A stretch of DNA of 64,000 bases. It comes from Pseudomonas citronellolis (GTDB taxonomy: Bacteria; Pseudomonadota; Gammaproteobacteria; Pseudomonadales; Pseudomonadaceae). Shown piece by piece: positions 33,587 through 42,343 of this stretch; the first letter of the stretch is position 1, and each line of letters opens with the position of its first letter. Made by a program: the position numbers and the translations under genes. Where the stretch lies: positions 149,285-213,284 of the forward strand of contig NZ_FOLS01000008.1 in assembly GCF_900112375.1 (NCBI RefSeq). Reading direction: 5' to 3'. The notes beneath the pieces were generated by a model. The model had not been told where the DNA came from. It made no database searches and saw only the letters and a program-made list of their open reading frames with translations.

Positions 33587-34942
33587 ATGGCTTTCGATTT
33601 CGACCTGTTCGTGATTGGCGCGGGTTCCGGCGGCGTGCGCGCCGCGCGGTTCGCCGCGGGGTTCGGTGCGCGCGTGGCGGTGGCCGAGAGCCGCTACCTG
33701 GGCGGCACCTGCGTGAACGTCGGCTGCGTGCCGAAGAAACTGCTGGTGTACGGCGCGCACTTCCACGAGGACTTCCAGCAGGCCGCCGGCTTCGGCTGGA
33801 GCCTGGGCGAGGCGCGCTTCGACTGGCCGACCCTGATCGCCAACAAGAACCGCGAGATCCACCGCCTCAACGGCATCTACCGCAACCTGCTGGTGAACAG
33901 CGGGGTGAGCCTGCTCGAAGGCCACGCGCGCCTGGTCGACGCCCACACCGTGGAAGTCGACGGCCAGCGCTTCCGCGCCGCCAACATCCTCATCGCCACC
34001 GGCGGCTGGCCCCAGGTGCCGGACATCCCCGGCAAGGAGCACGTCATCACCTCCCAGGAGGCCTTCTTCCTGCCGCAGCTGCCGCGCCGGGTGCTGGTGG
34101 TGGGCGGCGGCTACATCGCCGTGGAGTTCGCCTCGATCTTCCACGGCCTGGGCGCGCAGACCAGCCTGCTGTACCGCCGCGAGCTGTTCCTGCGCGGCTT
34201 CGACCGCAGCGTGCGCGAGCACCTGCGCGACGAACTGACGAAGAAGGGCCTGGACCTGCAGTTCAACGCCGACATCGCGCGCATCGACAAGCAGGCCGAC
34301 GGCAGCCTGCTGGCGACACTCAAGGATGGCCGCCTGCTGGAGGCCGACTGCGTGTTCTACGCCACCGGCCGCCGGCCGATGCTCGATGGCCTGGGGCTGG
34401 AGAACGTCGATGTAGCCTTGAGCGACAAGGGCTTCGTCAAGGTCGACGAGGCCTACCGCACCAGCGAGCCGTCGATCCGCGCCATCGGCGACGTCATCGG
34501 CCGCGTGCAGCTGACGCCGGTGGCCCTGGCCGAGGGCATGGCCGTGGCGCGCCACCTGTTCCGCCCCGAGGAATACCGGCCGGTGGATTACAAGCTGATC
34601 CCCACGGCGGTGTTCAGCCTGCCGAACATCGGCACCGTCGGCCTCACCGAGGACGAGGCGCGCGCCGCCGGGCACCGCGTCAAGCTGTTCGAGAGCCGCT
34701 TCCGCGCGCTCAAGCTGACCCTCACCGAATCCCAGGAAAAAAACCTGATGAAGCTGATCGTCGACGCCGACAGCGACCAGGTGCTGGGTTGCCACATGGT
34801 CGGCCCGGAGGCCGGCGAGATCCTCCAGGGCATCGCCGTGGCGCTCAAGGCCGGGGCCACCAAGCGCGTGTTCGACGAGACCATCGGCATCCACCCGACG
34901 GCGGCCGAGGAGTTCGTCACCATGCGTTCGCCGGTGGCCTGA
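33587..34942 (+). CDS. gor: Glutathione-disulfide reductase
   Basis: The 451-residue flavoprotein reduces GSSG with NADPH. It has the FAD motif [20 protein letters not shown], the redox disulfide [13 protein letters not shown], the NADP domain [19 protein letters not shown] with Arg residues downstream, and the C-terminal active-site His in [11 protein letters not shown]. The ATG at 33587 is chosen because it starts the FAD domain at the usual distance. Its length equals that of bacterial gor products. Confidence 0.95.
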   Translation: MAFDFDLFVIGAGSGGVRAARFAAGFGARVAVAESRYLGGTCVNVGCVPKKLLVYGAHFHEDFQQAAGFGWSLGEARFDWPTLIANKNREIHRLNGIYRNLLVNSGVSLLEGHARLVDAHTVEVDGQRFRAANILIATGGWPQVPDIPGKEHVITSQEAFFLPQLPRRVLVVGGGYIAVEFASIFHGLGAQTSLLYRRELFLRGFDRSVREHLRDELTKKGLDLQFNADIARIDKQADGSLLATLKDGRLLEADCVFYATGRRPMLDGLGLENVDVALSDKGFVKVDEAYRTSEPSIRAIGDVIGRVQLTPVALAEGMAVARHLFRPEEYRPVDYKLIPTAVFSLPNIGTVGLTEDEARAAGHRVKLFESRFRALKLTLTESQEKNLMKLIVDADSDQVLGCHMVGPEAGEILQGIAVALKAGATKRVFDETIGIHPTAAEEFVTMRSPVA

Positions 34943-35010
34943 TCTCGTAGGATGGTACTCCTCCTGCCATGTAGGAGTAACTGTCTTGCGGCCCACGCCG
35001 AGATGCTCTT

Positions 35011-35250
35011 CGTAGGAGCGAGCTTGCTCGCGAACCGCATGGCACCGCGTTTGTTCGCGAGCAAGCTCGCTCCTACGAAAAGAGTTGCCAGCAGGTAGTG
35101 TAGGAGCGGGCCCTGCCCGCGATTCGCGCGCAGGGCGCGCTCCTACAGGTTGCCGTGAAGCCTGGCATGCTCACCCGTAGGAGCGGATTCATCCGCGATT
35201 ACGCCGGCAAGGCCGGCGTCTGGCCGATCGCGGACGGAGTCCGCTCCTAC
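35011..35250. repeat. Cluster of REP repeats
   Basis: Three elements stand in tandem between gor and the symporter gene. The first is an inverted REP pair at 35011-35077 (GTAGGAGCGAGC arms). The second is a GTAGGAGCGGG...GCGCTCCTAC element at 35099-35146. The third is a pair at 35177-35250 (GTAGGAGCGGATTC against GGAGTCCGCTCCTAC). No gene lies from 34943 to 35362. Confidence 0.85.
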
Positions 35251-35273
35251 ACCTTCCGGCAAATATGACACTC

Positions 35274-35346
35274 CGTAGGATGGGTTGAGCGAAGCGATAC
35301 CCATCGCCGTGGCCGCATGGGTTTCGCCAAGGCTCAACCCATCCTG
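35274..35346. repeat. Inverted 'GTAGGATGGGTTGAGC' repeat
   Basis: GTAGGATGGGTTGAGCGAAG and its inverted copy ending GGCTCAACCCATCCTGC flank about 35 bases. A half copy of the same repeat lies at 49026-49075 and another near 39408. Confidence 0.75.
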
Positions 35347-35362
35347 CGAAAAGCGCCTCGGC

Positions 35363-36367
35363 TCAGCGCGACTGCGCCACCTGCGCCGCCGCTGCGCTTT
35401 CCTGCTGGCGCTTGGCGTAGCGCTGGGCCAGCACCGCGCAGACCATCAGCTGGATCTGGTGGAAGAGCATCAGCGGCAGCAGGATCACGCCGATGCTGCC
35501 GGTGGCGAACAGCACCTGGGCCATGGGCACGCCGGTGGCCAGGCTCTTCTTCGAGCCGCAGAAGACGATGGTGATCTCGTCCTCCTTGTTGAAGCCCAGG
35601 CGCCGGCTGAGCTGGCTGGTGGCCAGCAGCGCCAGGGCCAGCAGGATGCAGCACACCACCACCAGGCCGGCCAGCGCGGTCAGCGGCACCTGGTGCCACA
35701 GGCCCTGGATCACCGCGGCGCTGAAGGCGGTGTAGACCACCAGCAGGATCGAGCCCTGGTCGACGTAGCGCAGCACCGGCTTGTGCCGGTCCACCCAGCC
35801 GCCGATCACGCCGCGCAGGGCCTGGCCGGCGATGAAGGGCACCAGCAGTTGCAGGGTGATCTTGCCGATGGCATCGAGGGTGGAGACGCCGGTGTCGCCA
35901 TGCACGCCCAGCAGCAGCTGGACCAGCAGCGGGGTGAGGAAGATGCCGATCAGGCTGGACGCCGAGGCGCTGCACACCGCCGCCGGGATGTTGCCGCGGG
36001 CCAGCGAGGTGAAGGCGATGGACGACTGCACGGTGGCTGGCAGGGCGCACAGGTACAGCAGGCCCAGGTACAGGTCCGGGGTCACCAGCGGCGAGAGCAC
36101 CGGCTTGAGCGCCAGGCCGAGGATCGGGAAGAGGATGAAGGTGCAGGCGAACACCAGCAGGTGCAGGCGCCAGTGGGTGGCGCCGGCGATGATGGCCTGG
36201 CGCGACAGCTTGGCGCCGTGCAGGAAGAACAGCAGGCCGATGGCCAGGTTGGTGATCCAGCCGAAGGCGGTGGCCACCTGGCCCTGGCAGGGCAGCAGGC
36301 TGGCGATGGCCACGGTGGCGACCAGGGCCAGGGTGAAGTTGTCGGGGAGCAGACGTGGGCGAGCCAT
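35363..36367 (-). CDS. Bile acid:sodium symporter family (BASS/SbtA-like) transporter
   Basis: The 334-residue membrane protein has about ten transmembrane helices and the BASS 7-type pattern LFFLHGAKLSRQAIIAGATHWRLH, ALPATVQSSIAFTSLARGNIPAAVCSASASS and FCGSKKSLATGVPMAQVLF. Members import organic anions with sodium; the substrate is unknown. I use the ATG at 36367; another ATG 9 bases upstream is equally possible. The gene faces gor convergently across a REP cluster. Confidence 0.87.
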   Translation of the reverse strand: MARPRLLPDNFTLALVATVAIASLLPCQGQVATAFGWITNLAIGLLFFLHGAKLSRQAIIAGATHWRLHLLVFACTFILFPILGLALKPVLSPLVTPDLYLGLLYLCALPATVQSSIAFTSLARGNIPAAVCSASASSLIGIFLTPLLVQLLLGVHGDTGVSTLDAIGKITLQLLVPFIAGQALRGVIGGWVDRHKPVLRYVDQGSILLVVYTAFSAAVIQGLWHQVPLTALAGLVVVCCILLALALLATSQLSRRLGFNKEDEITIVFCGSKKSLATGVPMAQVLFATGSIGVILLPLMLFHQIQLMVCAVLAQRYAKRQQESAAAAQVAQSR

Positions 36368-36507
36368 GGCGATCATCTCGGGCAAGGTACGAAGAATGCG
36401 GTCGCCGTCTCTGACGGACGGACGACGGTTCCGACTCTATGCCCGCGGTGGCCTTCCGGCTAACGCGAGAAAGCCAGCCTGTATCGCTGAACGGACAGAT
36501 CGCTCCG

Positions 36508-36861
36508 TCAGCAGCCGCTGAACGCCAATTCCACCGTCGCCACGCTGACCAGCGAGCGCATGCGCTCGGCCATCACCTCGCCACGCTGCTCCGGCATACC
36601 CGTAACGCGCAGGTCCACCTGCAGCCATTCGCCCGCCTGTACGGCATGCACCTCGGCCGGCAGCCAGCCTTGCAGGGCGAACAGGTTCAGCAGCTTGCAC
36701 AACACGTCGGCGTCGTTTTCGGCGCGGATGGCGAAGTGCGCCTGGCGCGCCATATCGGCCGGGCGGCGGGTCCAGCCATCGGGGCGCTCGGCGTGGGTGG
36801 CATCAAGCAGGCTGGCGGGCAGGGCGGTGGTGCTGCTGGGCAGGGAAACGGCTTGGTTCAT
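36508..36861 (-). CDS. ACT-like small protein of unknown function
   Basis: The 117-residue protein has a Ser/Thr/Ala-rich N-terminus followed by a pattern close to ACT domains: AHFAIRAENDADVLCKLLNLFALQGWLPAEV, then LQVDLRVTGMPEQRGEVMAERMRSLVSVATVEL. Such domains bind amino acids. It is divergent from the Lrp-type regulator at 36994, itself an amino-acid-sensing protein, with about 130 bases between, so it may be a target of that regulator. Assignment is by eye. Confidence 0.65.
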   Translation of the reverse strand: MNQAVSLPSSTTALPASLLDATHAERPDGWTRRPADMARQAHFAIRAENDADVLCKLLNLFALQGWLPAEVHAVQAGEWLQVDLRVTGMPEQRGEVMAERMRSLVSVATVELAFSGC

Positions 36862-36993
36862 GGCGGGTGACCGGCAAGGCTGGGAGGTGGCTCATTGTCG
36901 GTGGCCCGGCCGGGTTTTGCTTTGCGGAATGGACGCCAAGGCCGGTGGTTTGAGAATAGACTATGCGTGAATTTATGAGTTGGAGAATAAATC

Positions 36994-37467
36994 ATGCCGA
37001 TCGAGCTGGATGCCTATGACAAACGCATCCTCGCCCTGCTGCAGGAGGAGGCGACCCTCTCCACCGCCGAGATCGCCGAGCGCATCGGCCTCTCGCAATC
37101 GCCGTGCTGGCGGCGTATCCAGCGCCTGAAGGAAGAAGGTGTGATCCGCCGCCAGGTGACCCTGCTGGACCGCAAGAAGATCGGCCTGAACGCGCAGATC
37201 TTCGCCCAGGTGAAGCTGAACACCCACGGCCGCAACAACCTCACCGAGTTCGCCGCGGCCATCCGCGAGTTCCCCGAGGTGCTGGAGTGCCATGTGCTGA
37301 TGGGCGCGGTGGACTTCATGCTGCGCATCGTCACCGAGGACATCGAGGCCTACGAGCGCTTCTTCTTCGAGCGCCTGTCGCAGGTGCCGGGCATCCAGGA
37401 GATCAACTCCATAGTCGCGCTGTCGGAGATCAAGTCGACCACCAGCCTGCCGCTGCCGGGACGCTGA
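36994..37467 (+). CDS. Lrp/AsnC-family transcriptional regulator
   Basis: The 157-residue protein has an N-terminal winged HTH (LDAYDKRILALLQEEATLSTAEIAERIGLSQSPCWRRIQRLKEEGVI) and a C-terminal RAM/ACT ligand-binding domain (AQVKLNTHGRNNL, ECHVLMGAVDFMLRIVTEDIEAYERF). Members form dimers and octamers and respond to amino acids. It likely controls itself and the divergent ACT-like gene. Confidence 0.93.
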   Translation: MPIELDAYDKRILALLQEEATLSTAEIAERIGLSQSPCWRRIQRLKEEGVIRRQVTLLDRKKIGLNAQIFAQVKLNTHGRNNLTEFAAAIREFPEVLECHVLMGAVDFMLRIVTEDIEAYERFFFERLSQVPGIQEINSIVALSEIKSTTSLPLPGR

Positions 37468-37508
37468 CGGGAGGAGGGCGCCGGCCTGGCCGGCGCCCGC
37501 GGGCGGGC

Positions 37509-38015
37509 TCAGGCGCCGCCGAGGAAGTCCATCTTGCCCAGCTCCACGCCGTTGTGGCGGAGGATGGCGTAGGCGGTGGTGACGTGGAAGTAGAAGTTGG
37601 CGTTGGCGAAGCCGAGCAGGAAGTCCAGGCCCTTGAACTGCAGCTCGCGGCTCGGCGTCTTGATGTGGATGTCGCGGTTCTCGGCGCCTTCGAACTGCTC
37701 GGGCTTGAAGCCCTTGAGGTAGTCGACGGTCTTCGCGATGCGCGCCTGCAGGTCGGCGAAGCTCTGTTCGTCGTCGGCGTAGCTGGGAATCTCCACGCCG
37801 GCCAGGCGGGCGGCGCAGCCCTTGGCGGCGTCGCTGGCGATCTGCACCTGGCGCGTCAGCGGGAACATGTCCGGGGCCAGGCGGGCGTTCAGCAGCACCG
37901 TCGGGTCGATGGACCTGGCCTGGGCATGGGCCTCGGCCTTGGCCAGGATGGCCGAGAGGTTGCCGAGCATGCGGATGAACACCGGAACGGAAATCTGGTA
38001 GATCGACAGGGACAT
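37509..38015 (-). CDS. DUF1993-family protein
   Basis: The 168-residue protein matches the DUF1993 pattern: SIYQISVPVFIRMLGNLSAILAKAEAHA, RLAPDMFPLTRQVQIASDAAKG and a late FYFHVTTAYAILRHNGVELGKMDFLG. The family has a four-helix DinB-like fold and no assigned reaction. It is convergent with the Lrp gene and 90 bases downstream of endonuclease I on the same strand. Confidence 0.85.
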   Translation of the reverse strand: MSLSIYQISVPVFIRMLGNLSAILAKAEAHAQARSIDPTVLLNARLAPDMFPLTRQVQIASDAAKGCAARLAGVEIPSYADDEQSFADLQARIAKTVDYLKGFKPEQFEGAENRDIHIKTPSRELQFKGLDFLLGFANANFYFHVTTAYAILRHNGVELGKMDFLGGA

Positions 38016-38105
38016 GCGAGGTACTCCAGACAGGGAAAATTAGGCCTGCGCGACAGGGCGCGCCCGCTGAGTCTACTGCCGGGCGCGGCGGCCGTCGCCT
38101 GGCTT

Positions 38106-38825
38106 TCAGCGCCCGGCGACGCTGCCCGCGCTGCCGCAGCCCTGCAGGTCGATCTTGCCCACGTATGGATTGCCCCAGCCCATCACGCAGCCGACCATCT
38201 GGTTGCGCTGGCGCTCCCAGCTTTCCACCGGGTACTGCTTGCTCCAGGCCTGGTACAGCTGGCGGTCCTGCCTGGACAGCCTCAGGCCGTAGCGGTCGCT
38301 CATGTAGAAGTAGGTGCGGGCGATCATCCCGCGGATCTGCGGGCGCGGCATGGCCTTCTTCGCCTTGAAGTCGATGACCATCGGGCAGGCGCCATACTGC
38401 GGCGCCTGCTGCGGCAGCCAGCCGTAGCCGAAGTTGTTGCGGTCGCCGTTGACCTCGCCGATGCTCGGCACCAGGTTGAACAGGTCGGCCTCGGCGCGTT
38501 GGTACACCGGGTCGTGCCGCGAGCAGTTGCTGCGCCCGCCGCTCTGCCAGCACTGGCGCTGGTGGCCGATGACCCAGGCCGGGACTATGTGCTCCCACTC
38601 GATGCGCCCGGCGCGCTTGGCGTTCTTGCGCGGCACGTAGCCGCAACTGGCCAGGTCGACGCGGTTGCCCTTGTAGCGGCAGCCGCAATAGAACTCCACC
38701 GACTGGCGGGCATAGAGCTTCCAGCCGATCTTCTTGGCTTCCTGGAAGGTGCGCGGGGCGGCGGCGGAGGCGGCCAGGGGCAGGACCGCGAGCAAGAGGA
38801 AAAGGGCTGGGCGACGAATATTCAT
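38106..38825 (-). CDS. Endonuclease I (EndA/Dns family), exported
   Basis: The 239-residue protein has a signal peptide (LFLLLAVLPLAASAAA) and the nuclease core RIEWEHIVPAWVIGH (catalytic His) with DLFNLVPSIGEVNGDRNNFGYG (Asn metal ligand). Eight or more Cys fit a secreted, disulfide-bonded nuclease. Family members degrade extracellular or periplasmic double-stranded DNA. The product is complete. Confidence 0.92.
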   Translation of the reverse strand: MNIRRPALFLLLAVLPLAASAAAPRTFQEAKKIGWKLYARQSVEFYCGCRYKGNRVDLASCGYVPRKNAKRAGRIEWEHIVPAWVIGHQRQCWQSGGRSNCSRHDPVYQRAEADLFNLVPSIGEVNGDRNNFGYGWLPQQAPQYGACPMVIDFKAKKAMPRPQIRGMIARTYFYMSDRYGLRLSRQDRQLYQAWSKQYPVESWERQRNQMVGCVMGWGNPYVGKIDLQGCGSAGSVAGR

Positions 38826-38970
38826 CAGAAACTTCTTTCAGAAATCGTCGCATCTTACTGATATGAAACGATCTGCCAATCGTGGCAATCGAATGGCAAG
38901 GAAAGGGTGCGTAGGAAACTGGAGTTGTTAGACTGGGAACATTTCCAGCCTAACCGGAGGTTCAGCCAGC

Positions 38971-39315
38971 ATGACCCGCATGAAGAGCCGAGCGCTTTGC
39001 GGCCTGCTCGCCAGCCTGGTGGCCGGGGTGGCGCTGGCCGGCCAGCCGCCGGTGCGCAGCATCGAGCGCATCTATGTCAGCCCTGGTGCCAGCGGCAGCA
39101 TCGACAGCTCGTCCAGCGTGCAGCGCTATGACGGCTACGGCGGCGTCCAGGTTCCGCGCAGCTACGAACAGGGCTCCAGCCGGGTGATCATCGACAACAG
39201 CGGCGGTGGCACCAACGGTGGCATCCGCCAGAGCATCGAATACCCCAATGGCGTGCAGTTCGACGTCACGCCGGGGACGACGCGTTCGAACGGGCAGCGG
39301 CAGTCGTATCCCTGA
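38971..39315 (+). CDS. Exported protein of unknown function
   Basis: The 114-residue protein has a signal peptide (LCGLLASLVAGVALA) followed by a Ser/Gly/Asn-rich mature region (GASGSIDSSSSVQRYDGYGG, IIDNSGGGTNGGIRQS). It has no Cys in the mature part and no recognised domain. CCGGAGG lies just ahead of the start. The low-complexity mature part suggests an extracytoplasmic, flexible protein. Confidence 0.65.
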   Translation: MTRMKSRALCGLLASLVAGVALAGQPPVRSIERIYVSPGASGSIDSSSSVQRYDGYGGVQVPRSYEQGSSRVIIDNSGGGTNGGIRQSIEYPNGVQFDVTPGTTRSNGQRQSYP

Positions 39316-39350
39316 GGGAGTGGCGTTCGCGGGGCATGGCCGGCCTGGCG

Positions 39351-39498
39351 GCCGGATCGCGGATGAGTCCGCTCCTACGTTGCCGGCTGCGCCGAGGTGC
39401 TTTTCGTAGGATGGGTTACATCGCGATCACGCGTGGTATGTGGGATGGTGTAGGAGCGGACTCCGTCCGCGATTCGCGCGCAGGGCGCGCTCCTACAA
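39351..39498. repeat. REP elements between two small genes
   Basis: An inverted arm GGATGAGTCCGCTCCTACG (39360-39379), a GTAGGATGGGTT fragment near 39408 and a full GTAGGAGCGGAC...GCGCTCCTAC element (39450-39497) occupy the space. Confidence 0.8.
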
Positions 39499-39518
39499 GG
39501 GCTCGGTGCCGCGAAGGC

Positions 39519-39695
39519 TCAGGACTCCTTGCGCACCAGGCGCGACTTGCTCAGCCCACCCTTGCAGTAGAAGGGGCCGGTGTCGCCGCGCAGGTGGTAG
39601 AGGGTGGCGAGGAAGGCGGAACTGGTGCGGCCGACGGAGAGGCTGCGAAGTTTGTGGTAGGCCCACAGCCAGTCCTCGGGGAGCGTCTTGCTCAT
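39519..39695 (-). CDS. Small basic protein of unknown function (58 aa)
   Basis: A 58-codon frame reads MSKTLPEDWLWAYHKLRSLS, then VGRTSSAFLATLYHLRGDTG and a basic tail with GGLSKSRLVRKES. AAGGACGAG precedes the ATG. It is basic, aromatic-rich and has no membrane segment. Coding is supported by the ribosome site and codon usage, but I know no family. Confidence 0.5.
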   Translation of the reverse strand: MSKTLPEDWLWAYHKLRSLSVGRTSSAFLATLYHLRGDTGPFYCKGGLSKSRLVRKES

Positions 39696-39829
39696 GGACT
39701 CGTCCTTGATTCAGCGTGCTGGTGCGAAACTGCCCCAAGGACATTAGTGGCCGAACCCCCGGTGCGCAAGTCCGGCCGCTCTGCGGCAAGCCTTTGCGGC
39801 CTTTTGCCATCCCCGCGGAGGGGGAGGTC

Positions 39830-40147
39830 TCAGGCCCCCGCCGCCTCGCTGTGGGCCTCCTCCACGTATTCCTTCAGCCAGCGCAGCACCTGCACCGCCT
39901 CCCAGCGCGTGGGGTCGAACATGGCGTAGGCCTGGCCCTGGTAGCCCACCACGTCCAGCGGGCGGTGGTAGCCGGCGCGCTGCAGCAGCGCCTCGATCTC
40001 GGCGAAGCAGGTGTTGAAGTGGGTGCGCGAGAAGGGCGTCTTGCCCTCGGTGACCAGGCCCTCGAGGTGCAACTCGGCGACCGCTTCGCTGACTTCCTCC
40101 ACGCCCATGTGGTTCACGGTGTATTTCATCTGGCGGATGTCCACCAT
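39830..40147 (-). CDS. Protein of unknown function downstream of an SOS box (105 aa)
   Basis: The 105-residue protein (MVDIRQMKYTVNHMGVEEVS, later HFNTCFAEIEALLQRAGYHRPLD and WEAVQVLRWLKEYVEE) is acidic and probably globular, with no signal or membrane segment. ATG 40147 is chosen because AGGAG lies just ahead; a longer in-frame extension runs through the SOS box and is unlikely. A perfect LexA box lies 84 bases upstream, so damage induction is probable. I recall LexA-controlled hypothetical genes of this size in P. aeruginosa but cannot match one with certainty. Confidence 0.75.
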   Translation of the reverse strand: MVDIRQMKYTVNHMGVEEVSEAVAELHLEGLVTEGKTPFSRTHFNTCFAEIEALLQRAGYHRPLDVVGYQGQAYAMFDPTRWEAVQVLRWLKEYVEEAHSEAAGA

Positions 40148-40230
40148 CGCTTTCGCTCCTGTTCGGGTCCTTGCCTGCCACCTGTTGCCAGGGTGCCTTT
40201 CGTCGATGACAGAAGCATAATCGAAAAATA

Positions 40231-40246
40231 CTGTATGCATGAACAG
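40231..40246. promoter_or_regulatory. SOS (LexA) box between divergent genes
   Basis: CTGTATGCATGAACAG is a perfect CTGT-N8-ACAG. It lies 84 bases before the 105-aa gene (-) and 99 before the lipoprotein gene (+), so it could control either or both. Confidence 0.85.
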
Positions 40247-40344
40247 TATTTTGTGGCTACCATGGTTTCGCTGGCTCACAGAATCCATGGCCGCCGCGAA
40301 ACCGGGCCCCGCCCCGCGGCGACGACGAAGAAGAGGAACGCGTG

Positions 40345-40740
40345 ATGAAGCAAGTCAAAGCCCTGCTGGTGCTCGCCCTCCTGGCCCTGCTCGGCGGCTG
40401 CGCCCAGCCGCCGGCGGAAGGCCCCAAGGCCAATGGCGCCTACCTGGTGATCGATGGCCGCGAGGCCTGGGCGGTGCTGGTGGCCGACGGCAAGCGCGTG
40501 GAGGAACACGGCATCGTGCGCGACGCCATCCGCGTGCCGCGCTCGCGCTCGGCGATGGTGGCCAGCTATGTGATCGACACGCCCAACTGCGGGCGCCTGC
40601 AGACGCTGACCGAGGTGTACGACGACGGCACCGGCGCCACCCGCCTGCTGAGCGTGGGCGAGGAGGGCGGCGACCTGTCCGCCTGCCGCATCCGCGACGA
40701 CCTCAGCCGTGCCTGGACGGCGCTGGATTATTCCGGCTGA
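40345..40740 (+). CDS. Lipoprotein of unknown function
   Basis: The 131-residue protein has a lipoprotein signal ending in the lipobox LLGGC, then a Pro-rich linker and a beta-rich domain with two Cys (NCGRLQTLTEVYDDG, SACRIRDDLSRAW). AGAGGAA precedes the start; a GTG immediately before the ATG is also possible. It stands across the SOS box from the 105-aa gene. A terminator follows at 40820. Confidence 0.75.
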   Translation: MKQVKALLVLALLALLGGCAQPPAEGPKANGAYLVIDGREAWAVLVADGKRVEEHGIVRDAIRVPRSRSAMVASYVIDTPNCGRLQTLTEVYDDGTGATRLLSVGEEGGDLSACRIRDDLSRAWTALDYSG

Positions 40741-40819
40741 GCCCGAGTTTCTTCACGAAATTTTCACGCGCGTGGGGCGATGGTAGGCACATTGCTAAAG
40801 GACTAGCGCCCCAATAAAG

Positions 40820-40843
40820 AACCCGCCATCGGCGGGTTTTTTA
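40820..40843 (+). terminator. Rho-independent terminator
   Basis: ACCCGCC, loop ATC, GGCGGGT, then TTTTTA. It ends the lipoprotein transcript. Confidence 0.88.
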
Positions 40844-40950
40844 TTGCCCGCGATTCCTCTGCGGCGAAAGGCCGGCTCGCGGCGGCGCGGCGGGCGGGCT
40901 AAGGTTGCCTGGCGGGTCCGTTTCACGGACTTCTTCAGACGAGGTGCAGC

Positions 40951-42336
40951 ATGCTCGCCAGCCAGATGACCAGGGCCCTGTGGCAGGCCCTGGAAGAGAA
41001 CGCGGCCCTGCCCGCGTCCCTGTCCTTCCAGGCCGAGGGCGGGCTGCCCTCGACCTTCGCCGTCACCGACCTCGCTGGCGCCTCCATCGCCACGGCCGGC
41101 CTGGCCGCCGCGGCCTTGCTCAAGCGCGCCGGCCAGTCGCCGAGGGCGCTGCAGGTGGACCGCCGCCTGGCGTCCTTCTGGTTCGCCTGGACGCTGCGGC
41201 CCCAGGGCTGGGCGCTGCCGCCCATGTGGGGCGACATCGCCGGCGACTATGCCACCCGCGACGGCTGGATCCGCCTGCACACCAACGCCCCGCACCACCG
41301 TGCCGCCGTGGTGCGGGTGCTGGGCCCGGTCGCCAACCGCGAAGAGGCGGCGGCCCGCGTCGCCACCTGGAACAAGGCCGAGCTGGAACACGCAGTGGTG
41401 GCCACCGGCGGTTGCGCCGCCGAAATGCGCTCCATCGACGAGTGGAAGGCGCACCTTCAGGGCCAGGCCCTGGCGGAGCAGGACCTGATCTGGAGCCAGG
41501 ACCAGGCCATCGCCCCCGCGCCGGCCTGGGCGCTGACGGCGGAACGGCCGTTGGCCGGGGTGCGGGTACTGGACCTCACCCGGGTGCTCGCCGGGCCGGT
41601 GGCCAGCCGCTTCCTCGCCGGGCTCGGCGCCGAGGTGCTGCGCATCGATCCGCCGGGCTGGGACGAGCCGGGGGTGATTCCCGAGGTCTGCCTGGGCAAG
41701 CGCTGCGCGCGCCTGGACCTGAAGGACCCGCCCGGGCGCGAGCGCTTCGAGGAACTGCTGCGCCACGCCGACGTACTGATCCACGGCTACCGTGGCGACG
41801 CCCTGGAGAACCTCGGCTTCGACGCCGAAGTGCGCCAGGACCTGGCCCCGGGGCTGGTCGACGTGAGCCTGAACGCCTACGGCTGGAGCGGCCCCTGGCG
41901 CAACCGCCGCGGCTTCGACAGCCTGGTGCAGATGAGCACCGGCATCGCCGAGGCCGGCATGCGCTGGCGCCAGGCCGAAAAGCCGGTGCCACTGCCGGTG
42001 CAGGCCCTGGACCACGCCACCGGCTACCTGATGGCCGCCGCCGCGCTCTGCGGCCTGGGCCGGCGCCTGGCCAGCGGGCGCGGCAGCACCTGGCGCCTGT
42101 CGCTGGCGCGCACCGCGCAGTTCCTGGTGGAGCAGGGGATGCAGGCCGACGCCCTGCCGGCGCTGGCCGGGGAGGCGCCGGCCGACCTCGACCCGGCCAT
42201 CGAGGCCACCGCCTGGGGCCCGGCGCAGCGTCTGCGCCCGCCATTGCTGCTGGAAGGCACGCCGCTGCAATGGGCCTTGCCGGCGGCGGCGCTGGGTTCG
42301 TCGAAGCCGTACTGGGCCTTCGAGCAGGGCGCCTGA
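40951..42336 (+). CDS. Family III CoA-transferase (CaiB/BaiF) with an N-terminal extra region
   Basis: The 461-residue protein holds a CaiB/BaiF core that begins late: PLAGVRVLDLTRVLAGPVASRFLAGLGAEVLRID starts at about residue 195, followed by GKRCARLDLKDP, DVLIHGYRGDALENLG and SLNAYGWSGPWRNRRGFDSLVQ with the catalytic Asp. The first ~190 residues look like a second, partial transferase-like half (TFAVTDLAGASIATAGLAAAALLKR). This longer form is unlike the usual ~400-residue subunits. The CoA donor and acceptor are not predictable. It converges on the RND operon with 7 bases between stops. Confidence 0.83.
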   Translation: MLASQMTRALWQALEENAALPASLSFQAEGGLPSTFAVTDLAGASIATAGLAAAALLKRAGQSPRALQVDRRLASFWFAWTLRPQGWALPPMWGDIAGDYATRDGWIRLHTNAPHHRAAVVRVLGPVANREEAAARVATWNKAELEHAVVATGGCAAEMRSIDEWKAHLQGQALAEQDLIWSQDQAIAPAPAWALTAERPLAGVRVLDLTRVLAGPVASRFLAGLGAEVLRIDPPGWDEPGVIPEVCLGKRCARLDLKDPPGRERFEELLRHADVLIHGYRGDALENLGFDAEVRQDLAPGLVDVSLNAYGWSGPWRNRRGFDSLVQMSTGIAEAGMRWRQAEKPVPLPVQALDHATGYLMAAAALCGLGRRLASGRGSTWRLSLARTAQFLVEQGMQADALPALAGEAPADLDPAIEATAWGPAQRLRPPLLLEGTPLQWALPAAALGSSKPYWAFEQGA

Positions 42337-42343
42337 ACGGCGC

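Noticed and set aside
34970..35260. Repeats between gor and the symporter as a CRISPR array
   Set aside because: Units are palindromic REP pairs with unequal spacing, no uniform spacers and no cas genes.
35285..36463. Plus-strand frame of 392 codons opposite the BASS symporter
   Set aside because: Composition is Gln/Gly/His-rich and it starts in a repeat. The opposite frame encodes a clear membrane transporter.
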